The position numbers and the translations under genes are program-made. From positions 124,001 to 188,000 of the forward strand of contig JAJFFT010000001.1 in assembly GCA_021776525.1 (NCBI GenBank): a DNA stretch of 64,000 nt. Reading direction: 5' to 3'. How positions within the stretch are numbered: position 1 is the stretch's first letter; each line of letters starts with the position of its first letter. This DNA is from Robiginitomaculum sp. (GTDB lineage Bacteria; Pseudomonadota; Alphaproteobacteria; Caulobacterales; Maricaulaceae). The notes under the pieces are model-generated. The model did no database searches. It saw only the letters and a list, made by a program, of their open reading frames with translations, and was not told the DNA's origin. This document shows, piece by piece, positions 28,537 through 37,476 of this stretch.

Positions 28537-29043
28537 ATGAAACATATATTCTTGATCATGGGCGCAGCCGGCACAATGTTGGCCGGCTGCGTTACCTCTG
28601 AAGACCCGGCCGCCGGAGGCTTTGGTAATGCAATGCACGGTCTGTCTTCGGGTAATTACCAGAAGCGTATTATCGAACGTGAAAACGCCATTGCGGCAGA
28701 GCAGCACAATGTCACCAGCTTACATGCCCGGGCCGAAGCCTTGCGCGCGCAACGTCAACAATTGGGCCTGGAAATTGATCGCGCCAAAGTGCGCGTGACA
28801 GACCTGAATGCGCGCACAATTGCATTGGAAGTCCAATTAAAGGGCCAACAGCAGAGCCGCTCGTCCGAATGGGAAAAACTGCAATCTGCAAAGGCACGTC
28901 TGGAAGACGTTGAAAGCCAGCGCACGCGAATTCACGCGCAGGATACAACCAAACCTGTCGGTGATCTGAATGATAAAATCTCAGCTGTGAACGCTGAGCT
29001 GGATGCGTTGGACACCATGCTATCGGCGATGACGGGCGGTTAG
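28537..29043 (+). CDS. coiled-coil lipoprotein
   Basis: A 168-residue lipoprotein. Two adjacent ATGs (28534, 28537) are possible; the second sits at better distance from a GGGGGG ribosome site. The lipobox MLAGC is near residues 14-18. The rest is one charged coiled coil with no globular motif. Ten bases after the previous lipoprotein gene, it closes the seven-gene operon. Likely an outer-membrane partner of the VWA/ABC/FGE-like proteins. Function unknown. Confidence 0.68.
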   Translation: MKHIFLIMGAAGTMLAGCVTSEDPAAGGFGNAMHGLSSGNYQKRIIERENAIAAEQHNVTSLHARAEALRAQRQQLGLEIDRAKVRVTDLNARTIALEVQLKGQQQSRSSEWEKLQSAKARLEDVESQRTRIHAQDTTKPVGDLNDKISAVNAELDALDTMLSAMTGG

Positions 29044-29047
29044 GCCA

Positions 29048-29081
29048 ATCGCGGCGCCAGGGCTGTCCCTTGCGCCGCGAT
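29048..29081. terminator. strong hairpin between converging genes
   Basis: ATCGCGGCGC at 29048-29057 pairs perfectly with GCGCCGCGAT at 29072-29081. The loop extends the stem with AGGG/CCCT after one mismatch. It fills nearly the whole 43 bp gap between the stop of the coiled-coil lipoprotein and the stop of the TonB receptor. There is no T-run on either side, so it is not a textbook intrinsic terminator. It may still block read-through or stabilise transcript ends. Confidence 0.5.
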
Positions 29082-29086
29082 ACCGC

Positions 29087-31324
29087 CTAATTATGCAGCC
29101 GTAAACGTAGGCCAAAGGTGGCTGGAAGGCCGGGGGCCGACACATCAGCAACAGCACCCGGTGCGATGAAGAAATTACGTGTTTCATCGTATCTTTTGTC
29201 AAAAATGTTACGGCCCCACAGGGATATTTCCCATGTCCCATCATCAGAGCCAACAGCCAGTTCGGCATTGACCAGCCAGTAATCATCAACAGTATAAATC
29301 GGCCCAAGCAAAGGCGGCGTGACTGTGTCGCGATAGCTGTAATCTGCCGAACCGCGCCAGTATTTTCCATGACCTATGGCACCGGTATAGCTGAGGCCGC
29401 CCTGATAGCTGATGTGAGGAATGCCCAGAGATTGACCAGACCGATCTGTGGTCACGGTTGCACCCGCAGCGATGGACGCTGCGACATCAAGGTCGTCGAA
29501 TTTTTTGAACTCGCCATCCTTGAAACCAACGGTTTGGGTAATTTGCAGGCCCGGTGCGGCTTGCCAGGTTAATTCCAGTTCACCACCATAAATTTTGCTT
29601 TTGGGGGCATTGATAATGCGCCCGACAACGGCGTTGAAATTAGTGTCGAAAATGGCTGATTGCACCTGTTGGTCGCGATAATCATAATAAAACGCCGCGC
29701 CGTTCAGCCGCACGCGCCCGTCGGCAAATTCGGACTTGAAGCCGGTTTCATAGGCGAGCAGTTCCTCGAAAGTGAACGGGTCAACGGCACGCGGGTTCAA
29801 GGTATTGTAGGCCGTAAACCCACCTGACTTAATGCCGCGGCTGATACTGGCATACAGCAGAGTTTCATCCGATGGTTTATAATCGATCTGTGCTTTCCCG
29901 GTGACTTCGCTCAACGACTGATCACGGTTTTCGCGCGTGCCATCTACTGTGCCGTTGGCAAAGTTCAGGGGCCCGGTCACCAAGGCAAATGTGCCCAGAT
30001 TACGCAATTGGCGGTCTTCGTCCTCAAAGCGCAGTCCGCCTGAAAAACTAAATTTTTCGCTGATCTGGTAATCAAACTGCCCATAAATGCCAATGGTTTC
30101 AACATTTTGGTTATAAGGTGTGGTAACCGCGAAGCCCGGGCCAAAGCTGGCCACGAAATCTGACTGGTAAACCTCATCCAGGTCCTGATCCGCATAGAAG
30201 ACACCGGTTACCCATTGCAGCGCACTGTCTGTATTTGACACCAGACGTACTTCCTGAGTGATATCTTTAATACTGCTGTCAAAAAACACGCCGGCAGCGC
30301 CAGCGGCCAATGCATCATAATCGGCAAACTCGCGTCTGCTCAGGGTTTCAAAGCTGCCGATATAGGTGAGGTCAGCACTGCCCAGATTGGCATTCAGGGT
30401 CAGACTGGTTCCCCAGCCATCAAAATCCCGAAATGGTTTAGTGGTTGGGGTAATCCCGACCAGGCCGGCAAAGGCTGCCGAAGACCCGAATGATGTCTCG
30501 CGGCGACGTGCATGAGCCAGTGGTCCAAAAACGGAATTGTTAAACAATTGCAGACCTAGCCCGTCGGACTGGTCCGTATAGCCATGCAAGTTGAATAGTG
30601 CGGTAATGTTGGGTGATAAATCTGCCTCGACTTGCAAGCGCGCCGCAAATTTGTCTGCATCGCCAAGCTTGGCCCCGGTTTCGCGATTGACCTGCCAGGC
30701 ACCGCCCTGAGTGGTAATCCCTGATATGCGCCCGCGCACATGCGGGCCAAGAGCGCCGGAAACAAAGCCCTCGGCCTGAAGGCGATTAAACCGCCCATAT
30801 TCTGCGGTCAGGCCCGTTTCAGTGTCTTTCGTCGGGCGGCTGCTCAAAATTTTAATGGCACCGCCAGTGGTGTTGCGGCCATAAAGCGTGCCTTGTGGTC
30901 CGCGCAAAACCTCGACTCGTGCCACATCAAACAAAACGCCCTGGGTCATTATGGGGACAGCAAAGCCGACATCGTCCACATAAACGCCAACCGTAGGGGC
31001 GTTTAAGGTGGCGTAGTCACGAAAACCCACACCACGAATGCTAAACGACGTGGCGGCGGCACCAAATTGACTTTCCATCTCCAGATTAGGGGCAATGTTT
31101 TCCAAGGCATTGATGCCGCTAACACCTTTGCGGATCAGCTCATCACCTGAGAAAGTGCTAAGTGCAATGCCGACATCCTGTGCCGACTGCTCTCGCCGTT
31201 GTGCCGTTACGATTACGGTATCCAGCTGTAAGACCTGGTCGTCTGTGTTCTGCGCTTGTGCGCCGATGGCGCTCATTAAACTGAATGTACTGGTGAGCAC
31301 CGTTCCCAACAGAAGGTGTTTCAT
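29087..31324 (-). CDS. TonB-dependent receptor (nutrient-type)
   Basis: A 745-residue outer-membrane receptor with a signal peptide (about residues 1-24, AQA). The TonB-box region DTVIVTAQRREQSAQDV and the plug motifs (VEVLRGPQGTLYGRNTTGGAIKI) are typical of the large receptor family abundant in sphingomonads and marine alphaproteobacteria. Substrates there range from siderophores to plant or aromatic compounds. The barrel follows residue 165. No iron box was seen in the 83 bp upstream, and an alpha/beta hydrolase lies just upstream on the same strand, so an organic ligand processed by that hydrolase is conceivable. Confidence 0.85.
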   Translation of the reverse strand: MKHLLLGTVLTSTFSLMSAIGAQAQNTDDQVLQLDTVIVTAQRREQSAQDVGIALSTFSGDELIRKGVSGINALENIAPNLEMESQFGAAATSFSIRGVGFRDYATLNAPTVGVYVDDVGFAVPIMTQGVLFDVARVEVLRGPQGTLYGRNTTGGAIKILSSRPTKDTETGLTAEYGRFNRLQAEGFVSGALGPHVRGRISGITTQGGAWQVNRETGAKLGDADKFAARLQVEADLSPNITALFNLHGYTDQSDGLGLQLFNNSVFGPLAHARRRETSFGSSAAFAGLVGITPTTKPFRDFDGWGTSLTLNANLGSADLTYIGSFETLSRREFADYDALAAGAAGVFFDSSIKDITQEVRLVSNTDSALQWVTGVFYADQDLDEVYQSDFVASFGPGFAVTTPYNQNVETIGIYGQFDYQISEKFSFSGGLRFEDEDRQLRNLGTFALVTGPLNFANGTVDGTRENRDQSLSEVTGKAQIDYKPSDETLLYASISRGIKSGGFTAYNTLNPRAVDPFTFEELLAYETGFKSEFADGRVRLNGAAFYYDYRDQQVQSAIFDTNFNAVVGRIINAPKSKIYGGELELTWQAAPGLQITQTVGFKDGEFKKFDDLDVAASIAAGATVTTDRSGQSLGIPHISYQGGLSYTGAIGHGKYWRGSADYSYRDTVTPPLLGPIYTVDDYWLVNAELAVGSDDGTWEISLWGRNIFDKRYDETRNFFIAPGAVADVSAPGLPATFGLRLRLHN

Positions 31325-31407
31325 GTCCCGTCTCCATGTTATGACGGTTTCATGGTTTATATTTTAAAGTTTCAAGTCAAATCGCAATCGCGTGATAAGC
31401 TTTGCCT

Positions 31408-32199
31408 CTAAAGTAAAAATTTCCGTATCGCAGCACAAAATGCCGCCGGATTGTCCCAATGCAAAGAGTGCCCGGCGTTTTCGATAACCTGCATTGTTGA
31501 ATGAGGGATGTCATCCAGCTGGTTGGACACCAGAGTGAGGGGAAACAGGATGTCATCTTGTGCATAAAGGATAAGGGTTTGCGCGCAAATTCTATGTAAC
31601 TGATCTCGAAAATCCACAGCACTAATAGCATCCAGCTGTGCAGAAAAATTGTCGTTACTTTGTGCGTGCACGTAAGACAACGCCAGTTTTGCAGCCTCTT
31701 CTACGCGCCGTTCGTCTTCAAAAAAAGCCGGACGAAACAACCACTGAAACAACATTTTATACCACAGCACCATATCCACTCCGCTTTGCCGCAGGGTCAG
31801 TAAATCATGAAATAAAATGCGGTTGCGCTTTGACATTTTCGCGGTCGCGGTGGCGAGCACCAATTGATCAACCATGTGTGGGCTCTGCAAAGCTATTTGC
31901 ATGGCAATGGCCCCACCCATGGAATGGCCAAGCACATGAACCTTGGAAAACCCAAGATGCGTGATCAGGGCGGCATGATCTCTGGCAATGTTGGATACGG
32001 TGACCATTTGGTCCAGGTGGCGGGTTTGTCCGGCGCCGCGATTGTCGGGCAGGATGAGTTGATAATGGCGTGATAATTCATCAACCACGGGCATCCAGCT
32101 TTGCCCATCGCTGGCAATACCGGCGATCAACAATAAAGGTGGCCCACTGCCTCGGCATTCGTAATAGAGCTCGATACCATTTGTGTTCAGTATGGCCAT
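31408..32199 (-). CDS. alpha/beta hydrolase (serine nucleophile)
   Basis: A 263-residue hydrolase with nucleophile elbow GHSMGG (Ser93), acid residue region YAQDDILFP and catalytic His in NAGHSLHW. It most resembles the 3-oxoadipate enol-lactonase/BioH-like group, but the substrate is unknown. TTGGAG precedes the ATG. The TonB receptor gene follows 83 bp downstream on the same strand. Cytoplasmic, no signal peptide. Confidence 0.8.
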   Translation of the reverse strand: MAILNTNGIELYYECRGSGPPLLLIAGIASDGQSWMPVVDELSRHYQLILPDNRGAGQTRHLDQMVTVSNIARDHAALITHLGFSKVHVLGHSMGGAIAMQIALQSPHMVDQLVLATATAKMSKRNRILFHDLLTLRQSGVDMVLWYKMLFQWLFRPAFFEDERRVEEAAKLALSYVHAQSNDNFSAQLDAISAVDFRDQLHRICAQTLILYAQDDILFPLTLVSNQLDDIPHSTMQVIENAGHSLHWDNPAAFCAAIRKFLL

Positions 32200-32299
32200 G
32201 TTATCTCCAACGTGATCACGAAATCTATTGCCCTGACAATGTTTTGTACAGGACGGGCAGGCTCGGGCATACTATGTTTTGAAGGACTATGGAGGTGGT

Positions 32300-33655
32300 A
32301 TGCAACAGGATTATCTTGGTAACGTGATCAGTGATTGCGATGCGCCGACGATGCGTGGCATCGATGATTTTGTGGCTGGTTTTTTAAGTTATGAAACTCG
32401 GATCGCCAATATCATTGCAGCTGCAGATAACGCCCCGGATCACTGCCTGGCCAACACCTATGCGGCGATGATCTGGATGTTGCTCGAAGCCCCGAATGGG
32501 CCAAAGAATGCCGCACATTATGCAGCATGTGCGCAAAAGGCGTCACCGCATGCCACACCGCGCGAGCAAATGAATACGCAAATGCTGCTGTGCTGGTTGC
32601 ATGGTGATATCGAAGCGGCGCTCAAACTGGGTGATGAGATTGTGGGTGCTTTTCCCCGTGATCTGGCGGTCGTCAAATTGCATCAGTATTTGAGTTTTAA
32701 TCGCGGCGATGCCCCGGCCATGCTGCGGGTAGTCCACAAGGTCAGCACAGACAATCAGGATGTTGCGCACCTGCATGGCATGAAGGCCTTTGCCTATGAG
32801 CAATGTCATTTACTGGACGCCGCGCAAAAAAGTGCGGAACGTGCATTAGCGATACAAAGCAAGGAACCCTGGGCGCAACATGCCTTGGCGCATGTGTTTC
32901 TGACCCGTGGACAGGTCGATCACGGTGCGCACTTTTTGGAGGGCGTGCAAAATACATGGACGGGCCTCAATTCATTTATGCTGACCCATAATTACTGGCA
33001 TTTGGCAGTGTTTTATCTCAGCCAGGGTAAAAACGACGCCGTACTGGCCCTTTATGACCAACAATGCTGGGGCGTGGAAAAGGACTATTCACAAGATCAG
33101 ATCGGGGCTGTGTCCTTGCTTGCCAGACTGGAACTGGCCGGGGTGGATGTGGGTGATCGCTGGGGCGATATAGGCCAGTATTTGCGTACCAGATCCGAAG
33201 ACACGACCTTACCGTTTTTGACCATGCAATACCTTTATGGTTTGGCGAGGGCAGGTCTTGGCGAAGCGCGAACACTGATGGCTTCTGTTGAAGAGCGCGC
33301 CAAAAGCGCGCCGGTCTATGAGCGTGCCGCATGGCATGATGTGGCTTTGCCTGCCTGCCAAGGTTTACTCAGTTATGCGTGTGGTGATTATGAACCAGCG
33401 ATCGATCAATTGGGTCAGGCTTTGCCGCGGATGATGGAAGTGGGTGGCAGTCATGCGCAACGTGACCTTTTCGAGCAAATTATGCTCGATTGTGTGATCA
33501 AAACAGGGCGATTGGTAACGGCCCAGCAAATGCTGGAAATCCGCCGGGGTTTTGATCCCAAAGGCGTGCCGCTCAACACGGCATTAGGGCAGGTCTATCA
33601 GGACTTGGGTTTGCCAGATGAGGCCGCACAGGCGCGCGCACGGATTTGCGTTTAG
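32300..33655 (+). CDS. TTC38-like tetratricopeptide repeat protein
   Basis: A 451-residue helical protein. The ATG at 32300 is preceded by GGAGG; an in-frame start at 32279 is less likely because the ribosome site lies inside that extension. The TPR-like repeats include AQHALAHVFLTRGQVDHG, resembling the conserved segment of eukaryotic TTC38 and its bacterial relatives. Biochemical role is not known. The stop overlaps that of the converging SDR gene by four bases. Confidence 0.75.
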   Translation: MQQDYLGNVISDCDAPTMRGIDDFVAGFLSYETRIANIIAAADNAPDHCLANTYAAMIWMLLEAPNGPKNAAHYAACAQKASPHATPREQMNTQMLLCWLHGDIEAALKLGDEIVGAFPRDLAVVKLHQYLSFNRGDAPAMLRVVHKVSTDNQDVAHLHGMKAFAYEQCHLLDAAQKSAERALAIQSKEPWAQHALAHVFLTRGQVDHGAHFLEGVQNTWTGLNSFMLTHNYWHLAVFYLSQGKNDAVLALYDQQCWGVEKDYSQDQIGAVSLLARLELAGVDVGDRWGDIGQYLRTRSEDTTLPFLTMQYLYGLARAGLGEARTLMASVEERAKSAPVYERAAWHDVALPACQGLLSYACGDYEPAIDQLGQALPRMMEVGGSHAQRDLFEQIMLDCVIKTGRLVTAQQMLEIRRGFDPKGVPLNTALGQVYQDLGLPDEAAQARARICV

Positions 33656-34398
33656 ACACAGCGTCCGCCGTCCACCTCCATGGCAATGCCGGTAATCATA
33701 CTGGCCTCGTCGGAACATAAAAAACATGCGGCATTGCCCATGTCTTCAGGTGTTGAAAACCGCCCAAGCGGAATGCTGGCCAGAAATTTCTCGCGCACGG
33801 CGGGTGTGTCTTCACCCATAAAGGTTTTCAAAAGCGGCGTTTCACCGGCCACAGGATTGATGGCATTGACCCGCACCCCATGCGGGGCAAGTTCGACGGC
33901 CATGGATTTGGTGGCGGTAATCATCCAGCCTTTAGAGGCATTATACCAGCTGAGGCCCGGTCTGGGGCTGACCCCGCCGGTCGACGCAACGTTCAGGATC
34001 GCGCCAGATTTTTGAGTTTTCATCAATGGCACAATATGGCGGGCACAAAGATAAACCGAGCGCGCATTAATCGCAAAAATGCGCTCAAATGTTTCTGGCG
34101 AAACCTCTTCCATCGGTTGGGGTGTGTGGCCGATCCCGGCATTGTTGACGACAATATCAATCTGCCCAAAGGCTCGCAGGGTTTCTTTGGTCATGGCGGC
34201 CATTTGTTCGTCATCGGAGACATCGACGCCAAAGGCCAGCGCCTGATCGCCGAGTTTTTCCGCCATCGCCTTTGCGGCATCCCCATTGAGGTCGGTAATC
34301 ATCACCCGAGCGCCCTCATTGATGAATTTTTGTGCAATGCCAGCCCCAAATCCAGATGCGCCGCCGGTAATGATGGCGGTTTTGTTTTCAAGTCTCAT
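33652..34398 (-). CDS. short-chain dehydrogenase/reductase
   Basis: A 248-residue classical SDR. It has the TGGASGFG cofactor motif, VDVSD, NNAG, catalytic Ser in NVAST, YNASK (Tyr and Lys) and the terminal VDGGRCV. The Asp after the second strand (ITDLNG) suggests NAD preference. An alternative start at 34410 overlaps the aldehyde dehydrogenase stop by eight bases; 34398 fits the family N-terminus better. Last gene of the twelve-gene minus-strand operon, so it probably oxidises an alcohol or hydroxy acid intermediate of that pathway. Confidence 0.87.
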   Translation of the reverse strand: MRLENKTAIITGGASGFGAGIAQKFINEGARVMITDLNGDAAKAMAEKLGDQALAFGVDVSDDEQMAAMTKETLRAFGQIDIVVNNAGIGHTPQPMEEVSPETFERIFAINARSVYLCARHIVPLMKTQKSGAILNVASTGGVSPRPGLSWYNASKGWMITATKSMAVELAPHGVRVNAINPVAGETPLLKTFMGEDTPAVREKFLASIPLGRFSTPEDMGNAACFLCSDEASMITGIAMEVDGGRCV

Positions 34399-34402
34399 TG
34401 CA

Positions 34403-35854
34403 TCACCCATGATAAGCGGCCACGGTTTTTATTGTGGAAAATCCATATAACGCCTCGAAGCCTTTTTCGCGGCCATGACCAGATTTGCCAATGCCACCAA
34501 AGGGCAGCTCCACGCCGCCGCCCGCGCCATAATTGTTGATAAAGACCTGCCCGGCCCGCAAGGCTTTGGCCATGCGCATTTGCCGCGCGCCGTCTTTGGT
34601 CCACACCCCGGCGACCAATCCAAAATCCGTACCATTGGCCAGTGCAATGGCTTCGGCTTCATCATCAAACGACATAACCACTTGTATGGGGCCAAAAATT
34701 TCTTCTCGCGCCAGCGCATGGTCTGGCGGAACATCGCGCAATAAGGTCGGGCGTATATAATGCCCGCCTTTGGGGGCATCGGTGATGATAGCGCCCTGCG
34801 CCGCTATACTCAGCTCGTCTTTTTGAGCCTTATCCAGATAGCCTTGCACAACGACTTGTTGGCGGGCGCTGATCATTGGCCCCAGATCAAGGTCGTCTTT
34901 GGCTGGGCCAACGCGTAAAGCCTTATACCGTTTGGCCAATTGCTCGATGACGGCTTCATAAACCGGGCGCTCAACCAAAATTCGTGATGAGGCTGAACAG
35001 GTCTGTCCGGCATTTTGAATGCCGGCATTAAGAAGAAAGGGCAGCGCCTTTTCAAGATCGGCATCGGCAAAGACAATTTGCGGCGATTTTCCGCCAAGCT
35101 CTAACGTTACCGGGGCGACATGGTGTGCCGCTGTACTTTGCACTTTCTCGCCAGCATTAACCGAGCCGGTAAAGGACACATGCGCCACGCCCGGATGACG
35201 GCACAGCGCCTCGCCGGCCTCTGTGCCGGTTCCGGGTACGACGTTTAACGCACCATCCGGCAGGCCGGCATCCTGGGCAATACGGGCAAACATCAAGGCG
35301 CTGAGACAGGCCTCTTCTGAGGGTTTTAAGACACAGGCATTGCCCATGGCCAGTGCCGCACCCAGGGACCGGCCAATGATCTGCATGGGGTAATTCCACG
35401 GAATAATATGGCCGGTGACACCGAAAGGCTCGCGCAGGGTATAGACGGTATAGCCGTCCAAATACGGGATGGTTTGGCCGTGAACCTTGTCCGCAGCACC
35501 GCCATAGAATTCCATATAACGGGCCAGCGCCAGCGCATCGTTGCGGGCCTGGCTAAGTGGCTTGCCAACATCCATGGTTTCTAAAGCGCTTAAATCGTCT
35601 ACATGATCCAGAACGGCTTGGCCTATGCGGCTTAATATGCGGCCTCGCTCTAGGGCACTCATCGCGCCCCATGGCCCGTCCAGTGCGCGCCGGGCCGCGC
35701 AAACTGCGGCGTCAATATCGCCCTCATTACCCCTGGCAATCTGGCCGATAACCTCGCCCGTGGAAGGGTCATATAAGCCCAGATATACTTGGCTTTGCGG
35801 TTTATGCCATTGGCCACCGATCAAAACCGTGCTGGGATCAAAGGGAATATTCAT
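34403..35854 (-). CDS. NAD(P)-dependent aldehyde dehydrogenase
   Basis: A 483-residue aldehyde dehydrogenase. Motifs: PWNYPM (active-site Asn region), FTGSVNAGEK (cofactor loop), LELGGKSPQ (general-base Glu), GQTCSASSR (catalytic Cys) and EEIFGP. It resembles the betaine-aldehyde/gamma-aminobutyraldehyde group that oxidises amine-derived aldehydes. That fits its position in an operon with oxygenase and amino-acid permeases, but the substrate is not proven. It has a 4-base ATGA overlap with the upstream ABC ATPase gene. Confidence 0.9.
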   Translation of the reverse strand: MNIPFDPSTVLIGGQWHKPQSQVYLGLYDPSTGEVIGQIARGNEGDIDAAVCAARRALDGPWGAMSALERGRILSRIGQAVLDHVDDLSALETMDVGKPLSQARNDALALARYMEFYGGAADKVHGQTIPYLDGYTVYTLREPFGVTGHIIPWNYPMQIIGRSLGAALAMGNACVLKPSEEACLSALMFARIAQDAGLPDGALNVVPGTGTEAGEALCRHPGVAHVSFTGSVNAGEKVQSTAAHHVAPVTLELGGKSPQIVFADADLEKALPFLLNAGIQNAGQTCSASSRILVERPVYEAVIEQLAKRYKALRVGPAKDDLDLGPMISARQQVVVQGYLDKAQKDELSIAAQGAIITDAPKGGHYIRPTLLRDVPPDHALAREEIFGPIQVVMSFDDEAEAIALANGTDFGLVAGVWTKDGARQMRMAKALRAGQVFINNYGAGGGVELPFGGIGKSGHGREKGFEALYGFSTIKTVAAYHG

Positions 35855-37476
35855 GGGTGTGTTCCGTTATCTTCACGTGCATTAAGGGCGCTTTGCAGGT
35901 TTGGCGTGGCGGCAATTAAAGCCTTGGTATAAGCGTGTTTGGGGTGTGTGAATACGTCTTCGGTTTTGCCCTCTTCAACAATCACACCAGATTGCATAAC
36001 CAGAACCCGGTCACATACGGTGCGGATCACAGAAAGATCATGGGAAACAAACAAAATGGCTATACCCATCTCACCCGACAGATCAGCCAGCAGGTCTAGG
36101 ATCTGAGCGCGCATGGATACATCAAGCGCTGAAACCGCTTCGTCCAGTGCAATGAGTGTGGGCTGGGTGATCAAAGCCCTGGCAATGGCGATACGCTGGC
36201 GCTGGCCACCAGAAAATTCGTGGGGATATTTATTGGCATCGCTGGCGTGCAGACCGACCCGTTCCAGCATATGAACAACAGCGTCGCGTTGTTGTGCAGG
36301 CGTTATTTTTTGATCGTTGAGATGAAAGGGTTCTGCGACCAGGCGGGCGACTTTGTGGCGGGGGTTAAAGCTGCCATAGGGGTCTTGAAAAACCATCTGT
36401 ATATGGCGGCGTTGGGCCTTGAGCTCTTTGCCTGTACGACTGGGAAATGCTGCGCCATGCAGTAATATGTCGCCGTTTTGCGGTGCATCCAGCGCCAATA
36501 ATGTGCGTAGAAGCGTGGATTTTCCACACCCGGATTCGCCGACAAGACCGAGGCTTTCCCCGGCATGAATGGCAAAACTGACATGATTGACAGCGCAAAA
36601 CACGGAGGGTTTATCAAGCAATCCACGGCGCGGCATGGGGTAATTACGGACAATTCTGCGTGCTTCCAGTATCGGTTTTGTATCCAAAATGGGGCGTTTT
36701 TTGCGCTTTGAGTGTGGCACGCTGTGGCGCAGTAAATCTCTTGAATAGGCGTGTTGTGGTTTGCGCAAAATGGAAACAGCTTTACCACTTTCAACCACCG
36801 CGCCATTTTTCATAATGGCCAGTTGATCGGCCATTTGCGCCATAACTGCCAGATCATGCGTGATCAGCATTAAGGCCATATCTTCTTCCCGGACCAGAGT
36901 TTTCAAAAGATCCAGAATTTCAGCCTGTGTCGTGACGTCCAGTGCTGTTGTCGGCTCATCAGCGATTAGCAGTTTCGGTTTTAGCGCAATGGCTATGGCA
37001 ATGCCGACGCGTTGGCGCTGACCACCCGAAAGGTCATGGGGGTAACGTTTGGGCGAAAATCTCTCTGGCGGCAGGCCAACCCGTACCAGTGTTTGAGCGG
37101 CGACCTGCATCGCATCGGTGCGCGATGTGCGGGTATGCAGGCGGACGGTTTCTGCCACCTGATCACCGATGCATTGCAAGGGATTAAGCGCCGTCATTGG
37201 TTCTTGAAAGATCATGCCGACATCGCGCCCGCGTATCTGGCAAAGCTGTGCTTCGGTTTTTCTGGTCAGGTCGTTTCCATTCAAAAGAACAGTACCGCTG
37301 GTCCGTGCGCCTTTGGGCAATAACCCCATCACAGAGAGAGCCGTCATGGATTTCCCGGACCCGGATTCGCCCGCTAGCCCGAACACCTGTCCTTTTTCAA
37401 TGCGTAAGGAGACATCGTCCAAAATTGGTGTTTCACCAATATGTAAATTCAACGCATTGATGTGCAAAAGGTTCAT
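35851..37476 (-). CDS. peptide/opine-type ABC transporter, fused double ATPase
   Basis: A 541-residue protein in which the two ATPase domains that are usually separate genes (DppD and DppF types) are fused. Domain 1 has GESGSGKS, LSGGQRQR and LLIADEPTT; domain 2 (from about residue 270) has GESGCGKS, FSGGQRQR and LIALDEAVS. The second Walker B region ends DEAVSALD where DEPVSALD is usual. It has 4-base overlaps with both neighbours. It powers import through the two permeases encoded upstream. Confidence 0.92.
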   Translation of the reverse strand: MNLLHINALNLHIGETPILDDVSLRIEKGQVFGLAGESGSGKSMTALSVMGLLPKGARTSGTVLLNGNDLTRKTEAQLCQIRGRDVGMIFQEPMTALNPLQCIGDQVAETVRLHTRTSRTDAMQVAAQTLVRVGLPPERFSPKRYPHDLSGGQRQRVGIAIAIALKPKLLIADEPTTALDVTTQAEILDLLKTLVREEDMALMLITHDLAVMAQMADQLAIMKNGAVVESGKAVSILRKPQHAYSRDLLRHSVPHSKRKKRPILDTKPILEARRIVRNYPMPRRGLLDKPSVFCAVNHVSFAIHAGESLGLVGESGCGKSTLLRTLLALDAPQNGDILLHGAAFPSRTGKELKAQRRHIQMVFQDPYGSFNPRHKVARLVAEPFHLNDQKITPAQQRDAVVHMLERVGLHASDANKYPHEFSGGQRQRIAIARALITQPTLIALDEAVSALDVSMRAQILDLLADLSGEMGIAILFVSHDLSVIRTVCDRVLVMQSGVIVEEGKTEDVFTHPKHAYTKALIAATPNLQSALNAREDNGTHP

